A stretch of DNA of 9,402 bases. Source: DASPKS01 sp035628035. Lineage in GTDB: Bacteria > Bacteroidota > Rhodothermia > Rhodothermales > Rubricoccaceae. The stretch lies in NCBI GenBank assembly GCA_035628035.1, contig DASPKS010000195.1, forward strand, positions 1 to 9,402. The letters are read 5' to 3'. The stretch's first letter is position 1. Each line of letters begins with the position of its first letter. The position numbers and the translations under genes are program-made. This document shows, in pieces, positions 1 to 5,683 of the stretch. The notes under the pieces are model-generated. The model worked only from the letters and a program-made list of their open reading frames with translations. It had not been told where the DNA came from and made no database searches.

Positions 1-2
1 AC

Positions 3-1610
3 GACGTAGCCTTCGACGCCGCGCAGGCCTCGAAGAAGCTCAGCACCCCCATCGTCTTCGAGCTGAAGGATCTCGTCGAGGAGTGCCGCGCCGCCGGGTT
101 CGACCGGCCCGCGCTCTCGTTCGCCCTCGCCGCGCCCGACGTGGACTACGTCGAGATCACCGTCCCCGCCGAGCCCGAGAAGAAGGCCAGCGGGAAGGGC
201 GCGAAAGGGAAGAAGGAGGCGGCGCCCGCCCGGAAGTCCGCCGCGAAGGCGGCCGAGGGGCCGGTGAAGCGGGAGCGGCTGCTGAGCCTCGTCCCCAAGG
301 GCGACGTGGCCTACGAGCGGGAGCGGATCGCGTTTATGCCGATGACCCCGCGCGATGGGCTCCGCCGGTACCTCGCGATCCTCCCGCGCCCAGAGGAGCC
401 CGTCGCGGAGTCGATCGACCTGCTCCGGCAGCAGCAGGGGATGCGGCGCGTGCCGTTCCGCGCGCTCGACGCCGAGGTGCCGCTCCTCGTTGGGATGGCC
501 CGCCTCGCGTTCCCCACCGAGCCGCACGAGAACACCGCGCTCGTCCGCGTCGGCACCGAAGACACCCTCGTCGTCCTCCTCCAGGGCAACCAGCTCCACC
601 ACTGCGACCACATGCGCAGTGTGACCACGTTCGACGGGCCCGATACGATCTGCTCGCGCGTGCTCCTCCAGCAGGACGTGCAGGGCGTCGGGACCGTCCA
701 CAACGTGATCGTCATCAGCGAGGAGCGCGAGGACGACCTCGTGGCCGGGTTCTCCGCGTTCTACCCCGACGCCCGGGTTGAGACCCTCCGCGCGGGGATC
801 GCCCGCGTGGGGATCGCCGGCCCCTACGGGCCGCTCCCGCCGCAGGCGATGGCCGCCACCGGCACCGCGCTCAAGGCCCTCCTCAAGAAGGACGGCATCT
901 TCGACGACCTCAACCTCCTCCCGAAGAAGCTCCGCGGGAAGGCCTCCGTCCGGCCGACCTTCGCCTTCGCGTGGCACACCGCCGTCGTGGGCGTGCTCCT
1001 CTTCCTGAGCGTGCTGTTCTTCGTCGGGCTCTACTTCACGCAGAACCGGAAGATCGCCGACGCCGAGCGCCGCCTCGCGGAGTACCCCCCGCAGGCGACG
1101 ATGTCGAGCGCGGAGCTTCAGGCACGGATCGACAGCCTCCAGGCCGTCCACACCCGCATCACGACCTCCCTCCAGATCCTCGACTCCCTCCTCATCGGGA
1201 GCGACCAGTGGACGCAGACGCTCGCGCGGACGACCCGCGCGGCCGCCGCCACCGGGGGGGTGTGGGTGGAGGAGTGGACGCCGAGCGACAGCGGGCTCGT
1301 CCTCCACGGCTACGCCACCGCGCGCGGCCACGTGGTCCAGCTCGCGCAGCGCCTCAACGGCTCCATCAGCGAGGTCACGTTCAAGGCCATCCGGGAATTC
1401 CCCGTCTACGAGTACCGCATCCAGATCCAGGTGCCGCAGGAGCTCCCGCAGGTGGCGCGCTACCTCCGCGAGCGAGCGCTGGAGCAGGCGGCCCCGCCGA
1501 CTGCGCCCGAGCCGCTCGAAAACGACGTGCCACTGCCGGCCGGCGCCGCCGCGCGCCCGGCGGCCCCCACGCCCCAGGCGCCGCGTCCGGCCGCCGGCGC
1601 CGCCCGCTAA
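3..1610 (+). CDS. PilM-PilN (GspL-like) fusion protein, type IV pilus / type II secretion inner-membrane platform; 5' end missing
   Basis: The frame is open to the left edge, so the true start lies outside; 535 residues are visible (residue 1 at position 3). Residues 1-300 read as the actin-like PilM/GspL cytoplasmic domain: alternating beta/alpha stretches around ALDAEVPLLVGMARLAF and the following VVLLQGNQLHHCDHMRS strand-turn. A Lys/Ala-rich insert (177-254) interrupts it. Then comes NLLP (912-923), matching the NLLP motif near the N-terminus of PilN. A hydrophobic membrane helix follows (about 966-1034), then a coiled coil with ELQARIDSLQAVHTRI, a small periplasmic PilN-like alpha/beta domain (about 1200-1440) and a Pro/Ala-rich tail. 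In pilus machines PilM binds the PilN cytoplasmic tail to link the cytoplasmic motor to the periplasmic PilN/O/P complex; GspL of type II systems joins the same two parts in one chain. The downstream PilO/P-like and secretin genes support this role. I could not confirm ATP-binding residues. Family level fairly sure; pilus versus secretion use is open. Confidence 0.72.
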   Translation, partial: DVAFDAAQASKKLSTPIVFELKDLVEECRAAGFDRPALSFALAAPDVDYVEITVPAEPEKKASGKGAKGKKEAAPARKSAAKAAEGPVKRERLLSLVPKGDVAYERERIAFMPMTPRDGLRRYLAILPRPEEPVAESIDLLRQQQGMRRVPFRALDAEVPLLVGMARLAFPTEPHENTALVRVGTEDTLVVLLQGNQLHHCDHMRSVTTFDGPDTICSRVLLQQDVQGVGTVHNVIVISEEREDDLVAGFSAFYPDARVETLRAGIARVGIAGPYGPLPPQAMAATGTALKALLKKDGIFDDLNLLPKKLRGKASVRPTFAFAWHTAVVGVLLFLSVLFFVGLYFTQNRKIADAERRLAEYPPQATMSSAELQARIDSLQAVHTRITTSLQILDSLLIGSDQWTQTLARTTRAAAATGGVWVEEWTPSDSGLVLHGYATARGHVVQLAQRLNGSISEVTFKAIREFPVYEYRIQIQVPQELPQVARYLRERALEQAAPPTAPEPLENDVPLPAGAAARPAAPTPQAPRPAAGAAR

Positions 1611-1663
1611 CCGCCTCCACCCTCGCCCGCTGACGCCCAACCGCGCCTCGCGCGCCCCCCGCC

Positions 1664-2713
1664 ATGTCCAACGAGGTCCTCAACACAATCATCCTGTCCG
1701 TCGTGATGGTGCTCGCCGTCGGCGCCGGGCTCTACGTCACGAAGAAGGTGCAGCCGGCCGAGCTCAAGCGGCTTGAGCAGGAGGAGGAGACGATCCGCAT
1801 GGCGCAGGCGCAGGTGCAGGACCTCCTCGTGCAGGAGGCCGCCAGCGCGCAGCAGGCGGCCGAGGCCGTCGCCCGCTGGAACGCCCGCTACAAGATCCTC
1901 CCGGCCCAGCTCACCTCGCCCGAGGTGGTCGAGTACCTCAACGCCCTCTCGGCCGGCGGGTTCAAGAGCTTCGACCTCTCGCTCGGCGGCGTCACCGCGG
2001 GCAACGGGTACTCCGTCTACACCTACAACGTGACGGGCGAGGCGTACTTCGAGAGCCTCTACGGGTTCATCTGGAACGTCGAGAACGGGCGCGGGATGTA
2101 CCGCGTGCGCGATCTCACCCTCGCCAAGGCCATCACCACGCGGCCGAACCCCGAGACCGAGGTGGAACGCCAAGAGGTGATGGCGCGGTTCTCCTTCGCC
2201 ATCGACGCCTACTTCGCCGGCGGCGAGGGGATGAGCGCGCCCGACAGCGTGATCACGCTCCCGGCCGAGGCCTTTCCCCCGCGCTACCCCGCGCGCAACC
2301 TCATCTTCCCGCTCGTCCTCGAGCAGCTCCCGCCCAACACCGACGACCTCGTCGACGTCGAGACGGACTCCTTGCTGAGCGTGGTCGGCGCGTCGGCGGT
2401 GTTCCTCCGCAACGGCGAGATGCGCACGCTCCGCGCGGGCGACCGCGTCTACCTCGGGCGGATCACCCGCGTCGACCCCAACACGGCCCGCGTCGTGGCC
2501 GACCTCAACAAGGGCGGCATCCGCGAGCGCATCGAGATGGACCTCGCCACGGGCGAGCGCTTCCGCCAGGCCTTCGGCTCGTCGCAACTCACCCCCACGC
2601 GCGGCCCCGTGATGGCGTCGCCGCCGCCGCAGCCGGGCACGCCCGAGGCGCGCCGCCGCGGGCTCTACCGGCCCGCCCCGCTCCCGGGCGAAGGCGCCTC
2701 CGGCCGGCAGTAA
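1664..2713 (+). CDS. PilO-PilP fusion-like protein, type IV pilus / type II secretion alignment subcomplex
   Basis: 349 residues, ATG start 53 bases after the previous stop; no SD sequence, C-rich leader. Residues 6-26 form one membrane helix with a short cytoplasmic N-terminus. Residues about 32-72 are a Glu/Gln/Ala-rich coiled coil. Residues 75-185 look like the PilO ferredoxin-like periplasmic domain (KILPAQLTSPEVVEYLNAL, then alternating strands). After a Pro-containing linker with PARNLIFPL, where PilP proteins carry a related dPF segment, residues 236-293 read as a PilP/GspC-type beta domain: VVGASAVFLRNGEMRTLRAGD, then RVYLGRITRV and a final strand pair. The tail from 310 is Pro/Arg-rich and probably disordered. 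PilO pairs with PilN and PilP contacts the secretin, so this one chain would bridge the inner membrane to the outer-membrane channel encoded next. Assignment rests on architecture and gene order, as sequence identity to these families is always low. A GspM-like protein with an added GspC domain is the alternative. Confidence 0.7.
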   Translation: MSNEVLNTIILSVVMVLAVGAGLYVTKKVQPAELKRLEQEEETIRMAQAQVQDLLVQEAASAQQAAEAVARWNARYKILPAQLTSPEVVEYLNALSAGGFKSFDLSLGGVTAGNGYSVYTYNVTGEAYFESLYGFIWNVENGRGMYRVRDLTLAKAITTRPNPETEVERQEVMARFSFAIDAYFAGGEGMSAPDSVITLPAEAFPPRYPARNLIFPLVLEQLPPNTDDLVDVETDSLLSVVGASAVFLRNGEMRTLRAGDRVYLGRITRVDPNTARVVADLNKGGIRERIEMDLATGERFRQAFGSSQLTPTRGPVMASPPPQPGTPEARRRGLYRPAPLPGEGASGRQ

Positions 2714-2776
2714 GCCGCCGCGCCCCACTTCCGGCCCTCCCGACCCCGCCCCGCGTTCCTGCCAACCCTCACCGTC

Positions 2777-4252
2777 ATGCACCCCATGCCGCCCCTCCGC
2801 CTCCGCCGGCTCCTGCCGGCGTTCCTCGCCGCCGTGCTGCTGGCGAGCGGCCCCGCCGCCGACGCCCAGCCCATCGTGCGGTCCGGCGCGCGCCCCGTGC
2901 GCGCCTACGTCTCCCCGGACGAGCTCGTCTCGTTCCTCCCGACGACCCCGTTCAGCGAGTTCGTCGCCCTCGTCAACCCCATCTTCCTCCGCGTCACCGG
3001 GAAGCGGCTCGTCGACCCGATGGACCGCCGCGACCCCATCGGGATCAGCCTCAACGGCGTCCACTTCATCGACGCGTTCGAGCTCGTCCTCGACCGCTCC
3101 GGGCTCGACTTCCGTGAGACCGAGCACTACTTCATCATCTCGGAGCCGACGCCGCCGACCTCGAGCGAGATCGCGCCCGGCGAGGCGCGCGAGGTGCCGG
3201 CCGGCGTCGTCGGCCCCGGCGCCGACGACCCCATGGCCGGCCTCCCGGCCACGGCCGAGAGCCGCGAGGTCCGCATCGACGCCATCATCTTCGAGGCGAA
3301 CAACAGCCGCATCCGCGAGGTGGGCACGAACTGGCCCACGCTGTTCGGGGAAGCGGCCAGCGCGGGCGGCGGGACCGGCGGTGGCGGGGGCGGCGGCGGT
3401 GGGGGTACGGGCCAGCAGGGCCCCGGCGCGCCGCCCCGGTTCTTCCTCAACGGGGAGTCGTTCTTCGACGCCATCAGCGACTTCGTCACCGTTACGAACG
3501 ATCAGGTCGACTTCGCCGTGCTCATGCGGCTGTTCCGGTTCCTCGAGACCCGTGGGCTCGGCCAGACCATCGCCTCCCCCAGCGTGACCGTCCAGAGCGG
3601 CGAGCAGGGGCGGATGCAGAGCGGCTCCGACATCCCCATCAACATCCAGGACTTCCAGGGGAACACCATCACGCAGTTCATCTCCACCGGCATCATCATC
3701 GACGTGACGCCGACGCTGATCTCGGACGCCTCCGCGGCGGGCGAGGACGGCGAGCCCGTCGAGTTCGTCCACCTCGACGTGAAGGTGGAGAAGAGCACGG
3801 GGCGGCCCTCCTCGGCGGGCATCCAGATCGACAAGAACGACGTGAACACGCAGGTGCTCCTCCTCGACGGCGAGCAGACCGTCATCGGCGGGCTCTACTC
3901 GACGGAGGAGGGCGTCTCGCGGCGGGGCATCCCCGTCCTGATGAACATCCCCCTCCTGAAGTACCTCTTCTCGTACACCCAGCGGACGGTGGCTCGGAAG
4001 GAGCTCGTCGTCGTGCTCCGCGCGTCGGTGCTCGACCCGATCCCGACGCGGGCCGCGCGGCCGCTCCCCGAGAACATCTACCAGGAGGAGCACCGGCGGC
4101 TCCGTGAGCGGCTCGACCGCTTCCGTACCGGCGAGGGCCGCGAGTACGAGATGGCGGTGCCCGACCGCGACGAGCCCGGCGACGACGATGCGGAGACCGA
4201 CGCCGAGACCGACCGCGACGCTTACCGCCTCCCCGGCTCCTCACCCGAGTAA
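2777..4252 (+). CDS. pilQ: PilQ/GspD-family outer-membrane secretin
   Basis: 491 residues, ATG 63 bases after the previous stop; a second ATG three codons on is also possible, and neither has an SD. Residues 5-30 are a signal peptide (Arg-rich start, hydrophobic core, ADA before QP). Residues 55-122 resemble a short N0/STN domain (PIGISLNGVHFIDAFELVL). Residues 161-187 (REVRIDAIIFEANNSRIREVG) start the secretin core in the usual way. A poly-Gly loop follows at 197-210. Then come the family hallmarks: SPSVTVQSGEQGRMQSGSDIP (268-287), GIIIDVTPTL (305-314) and VIGGLYSTEEGVSRRGIPVL through NIPLLKYLF (369-398), the segment that lines the pore. The tail from 430 is helical, then very acidic (450-485). 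It forms the multimeric outer-membrane channel for a pilus or secreted substrate. At 491 residues with one N-domain it is shorter than most PilQ (often 650-750), lacking AMIN and extra N-domains. Secretin identity is near certain; PilQ over GspD is inferred from the preceding genes. Confidence 0.93.
   Translation: MHPMPPLRLRRLLPAFLAAVLLASGPAADAQPIVRSGARPVRAYVSPDELVSFLPTTPFSEFVALVNPIFLRVTGKRLVDPMDRRDPIGISLNGVHFIDAFELVLDRSGLDFRETEHYFIISEPTPPTSSEIAPGEAREVPAGVVGPGADDPMAGLPATAESREVRIDAIIFEANNSRIREVGTNWPTLFGEAASAGGGTGGGGGGGGGGTGQQGPGAPPRFFLNGESFFDAISDFVTVTNDQVDFAVLMRLFRFLETRGLGQTIASPSVTVQSGEQGRMQSGSDIPINIQDFQGNTITQFISTGIIIDVTPTLISDASAAGEDGEPVEFVHLDVKVEKSTGRPSSAGIQIDKNDVNTQVLLLDGEQTVIGGLYSTEEGVSRRGIPVLMNIPLLKYLFSYTQRTVARKELVVVLRASVLDPIPTRAARPLPENIYQEEHRRLRERLDRFRTGEGREYEMAVPDRDEPGDDDAETDAETDRDAYRLPGSSPE
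3365..3406 (+). repeat. Poly-glycine coding tract inside the secretin gene
   Basis: Fourteen codons encode thirteen Gly and one Thr (residues 197-210) using mixed GGC, GGG and GGT codons, so this is a protein-level Gly run and not a pure triplet repeat. It follows the first core strands of the secretin domain, where GspD-type secretins also carry variable Gly-rich loops. It is prone to slippage or sequencing error because of its G runs, although the frame is intact on both sides here. Confidence 0.85.
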
Positions 4253-4274
4253 CGGCGAGCACGGCAGGAACGAA

Positions 4275-4306
4275 AAAGGCCCCCGGCATCGGCGCCGGGG
4301 GCCTTT
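4275..4306. terminator. Bidirectional intrinsic terminator between pilQ and hpf
   Basis: A perfect 13-base-pair stem (AAAGGCCCCCGGC at 4275-4287 with its complement at 4294-4306) closes a six-base loop. The + strand continues with T-rich CTTTCTT, and the A run at 4273-4277 gives a five-T run on the - strand, so both convergent transcripts can end here. It lies 22 bases after the secretin stop and 19 bases beyond the hpf stop. Confidence 0.9.
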
Positions 4307-4325
4307 CTTGCATTCGCGCAGGGGA

Positions 4326-4646
4326 TCACGGGCGAGGGGTGCCGCGCCCCTTGTGATCGCGGAGGCGATCCTTGTGCTGCGTAACCTGCCGGCGGAGCCG
4401 GCGGAGGCACGCGTCGACGGCGGCCTGGTGGGTGGGGGCCTCCTCGCGGGCGGTGAGCGTCTGGCGGTTCAGGTTGAGGACGACCTCGGCGTGCTTGCGC
4501 GGCTCGCCGTCCAGCGCGCCGTCGAGGACGACGTGGGCGCCGTGGATGCCGTCGAAGTACTGCGTGAGGCGGCCGACGGACTGCTCGATGTGGGCGCGGA
4601 GTGGGTCGGGGGCGTCGAAGTGACGGGCAGTGATCCGGGTCTGCAT
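4326..4646 (-). CDS. hpf: Ribosome hibernation-promoting factor HPF/YfiA family (short form)
   Basis: 106 residues beginning MQTRITARHFDAPDPLRAHI, which matches the first strand and helix of HPF/YfiA (sigma-54 modulation) proteins; HAEVVLNLNRQTLTAREEAP in the middle and the helix with DACLRRLRRQVTQHKDRL complete the single beta-alpha fold. The C-terminus is basic (HKDRLRDHKGRGTPRP), as expected for a 30S-binding protein. There is no C-terminal dimerisation domain, so this is the short form, near the 95-115 residues usual for it. It binds the decoding region of the small subunit and silences ribosomes in stationary phase or stress. The ATG at 4646 is supported by GGAGGG at 4653-4658. It stands 106 bases downstream of ybeY and faces the secretin gene across a shared terminator. 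Identity is secure; whether it makes 100S dimers cannot be read from sequence. Confidence 0.95.
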   Translation of the reverse strand: MQTRITARHFDAPDPLRAHIEQSVGRLTQYFDGIHGAHVVLDGALDGEPRKHAEVVLNLNRQTLTAREEAPTHQAAVDACLRRLRRQVTQHKDRLRDHKGRGTPRP

Positions 4647-4652
4647 GGGCTA

Positions 4653-4658
4653 CCCTCC
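4653..4658 (-). promoter_or_regulatory. Shine-Dalgarno sequence of hpf
   Basis: The - strand reads GGAGGG six bases before the hpf ATG. It is unusual here because the other complete genes in the window have C-rich leaders without a recognisable SD, and it fixes the hpf start. Confidence 0.75.
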
Positions 4659-4752
4659 GGGCTTGAGGCGAGAGAGAACAGGGCCAGGGCGTCGCCCCGG
4701 GGAAGGGGAACCCCGGCTCTTTTCCGAAGATCCCGACCCCCCCGGGACCCCC

Positions 4753-5184
4753 TCACGGGCAGAGGTAGCGGTCCTCCAGCGCACGCATCCGCGCGCGGTC
4801 GGCGTCTGTCGCGTCGTCGTGGCCGACGAGGTGGAGGAGGCCGTGGACGACGTAGCGGAGGGCCTCCTCCTCGAACGCGCCGCCGAACTCGGGCGCGCGC
4901 TCGGCGGCCGTGTCGAGGTCCACGTATACCTCGCCCTCGATGACGCCCTCGGCGGCAGCCTCCTCGTCGAGCGGGAAGGAGACCACGTCGGTGGGATTGT
5001 CGTGGCCGAGCCACTCGCGGTTGAGGGCGTGGACAGTGGCGCGGTCGGCCAGGACGACGCTCAACTCGCGGAGCCGCACCCCTTCTCCTTCGACCACGCA
5101 CTCGACGGCTGCGCGCACGGCGGCCTCGTCGAGCCGGAGGCTGGGATGGGCGTGGTGGATCGATAGTGGGGAAGGCGGTTCCAC
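4753..5184 (-). CDS. ybeY: Endoribonuclease YbeY (rRNA maturation, metalloprotein)
   Basis: 143 residues from the chosen GTG at 5184; a TTG at 5193 would add three residues. No ATG fits, and a G run 10 bases before the GTG is the only SD-like element. The central LNREWLGHDNPTDVVSFPL is the conserved UPF0054/YbeY segment, followed by GEVYVDLDTAAERA. The metal motif reads HGLLHLVGHDD. The first two His match the zinc ligands of E. coli YbeY; the third position, His in E. coli, is Asp here. Bacteroidota homologues typically have HGxLHLxGYxD with Asp, and the end MRALEDRYL also resembles theirs, so the site should be functional. YbeY acts in the cytoplasm in 16S rRNA 3'-end maturation and ribosome quality control. 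It begins 18 bases after the stop of the upstream gene (8-9 bases with the TTG start) and is probably co-transcribed with it. Identity very sure, exact start not. Confidence 0.94.
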   Translation of the reverse strand: MEPPSPLSIHHAHPSLRLDEAAVRAAVECVVEGEGVRLRELSVVLADRATVHALNREWLGHDNPTDVVSFPLDEEAAAEGVIEGEVYVDLDTAAERAPEFGGAFEEEALRYVVHGLLHLVGHDDATDADRARMRALEDRYLCP

Positions 5185-5202
5185 AGCCGGCAAGCCCCCC
5201 GC

Positions 5203-5646
5203 CTACTCGAACAGCGGCTCGCTCATCGAGAGCGCCACGGCGCTCATCATCACCTCGGGCGGGAGCTGCGTGAAGTCGGCCGAGAGCAGCCGCTCGGCCA
5301 CGTTGGCGTAGAGGGAGCACCCCGCCTCGCGCTCGATGACGAGCCCGCTCACGCGCCCGCCCTCGCGCGCGAAGAAGATCACCTCGCCCAGCTCCTCCGA
5401 GGCCACGAACCCCGTGCAGCCCTGGAGCTGCACGAAGGCGGCCGGACCGTACACCGACACCAGCGCGGCGGCTCCGCCTTCGGGCCCTCCCGGCAGCGCC
5501 AGCGCCGGCACGATCTCGACGGCGAGGCGCCGCCCGCTCTCGGCGTGCGTGAGCGCGATGCGCACGAGCGAGCCCTCCCGTTCGGCGGGCGCGCCCAGCG
5601 CGGCGGCGAGGCGGTCGAGGTCGGCGTCGGTCAGGGCGAGGGGCAT
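5203..5646 (-). CDS. Unrecognised 147-residue protein between gcvT and ybeY
   Basis: I do not recognise the family. The ATG at 5646 (MPLALTDADLDRLAAALG) is chosen because the longer open frame would overlap the end of gcvT; no SD is present, but a CGTACTTTCCG motif lies 19 bases upstream. No signal peptide or membrane helix is visible, so it is probably cytoplasmic. Residues 1-20 form an amphipathic helix, 25-50 a strand pair (LVRIALTHAESGRRLAVEIV), and 62-100 a beta-rich region (ALVSVYGPAAFVQLQGCTGF, then EVIFFAREGGRVSGLVIER). The C-terminal 40 residues are helical with PPEVMMSAVALSMSEPLFE. Two Cys (in QGCTGF and AGCSLY) are the only ones. Codon use matches the neighbours and the gene fills the gap between gcvT and ybeY, so it is likely real. 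No catalytic motif is apparent, and I offer no function. Confidence 0.8.
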   Translation of the reverse strand: MPLALTDADLDRLAAALGAPAEREGSLVRIALTHAESGRRLAVEIVPALALPGGPEGGAAALVSVYGPAAFVQLQGCTGFVASEELGEVIFFAREGGRVSGLVIEREAGCSLYANVAERLLSADFTQLPPEVMMSAVALSMSEPLFE

Positions 5647-5665
5647 CGGTGGGAAGCTAGCCGGC

Positions 5666-5676
5666 CGGAAAGTACG
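5666..5676 (-). promoter_or_regulatory. Repeated CGTACTTTCCG motif, copy upstream of the unrecognised gene
   Basis: This 11-base motif ends 19 bases before the ATG at 5646 and lies just after the gcvT stop. The same 11 bases occur upstream of gcvT. It contains TACTTT, which partly resembles the TAnnTTTG -7 element of Bacteroidota promoters (four of six fixed positions). Promoter function is an inference. Confidence 0.35.
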
Positions 5677-5683
5677 GCGGGCG

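Noticed and set aside
177..254. Lys/Ala-rich stretch as a possible frameshift artefact
   Set aside because: The frame is open and has normal codon use before and after, and flanking residues fit the same domain, so it is a true low-complexity insert.
83..781. 232-codon Arg/Pro-rich open frame on the + strand
   Set aside because: Out-of-frame shadow of the PilM-N gene, dominated by Arg, Pro, Ala and Gly as expected for a shifted frame in GC-rich DNA.
2727..2736. ACTTCCGGCC before the secretin gene, similar to the repeated ACTTTCCGG motif
   Set aside because: It lacks one T and the CGT flank, and lies about 40 bases from the start instead of about 20, so I do not count it as a third copy.
1607..4093. 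828-codon open frame on the - strand, antisense to the PilO-P and secretin genes
   Set aside because: Its translation is a biased Arg/Gly/Asp/Glu/Val/Leu mix without fold-like patterning, whereas the + strand gives clear secretin motifs. In very GC-rich DNA the antisense frame that faces GC-rich third positions stays open by chance.
4697..4716. Hairpin CCGGGG-8-CCCCGG followed by CTCTTTT in the ybeY-hpf gap
   Set aside because: The six-pair stem is short, the T-rich tail is on the + strand where no gene ends nearby, and such C/G inverted repeats are expected by chance in this composition. An attenuator before hpf remains possible but unsupported.
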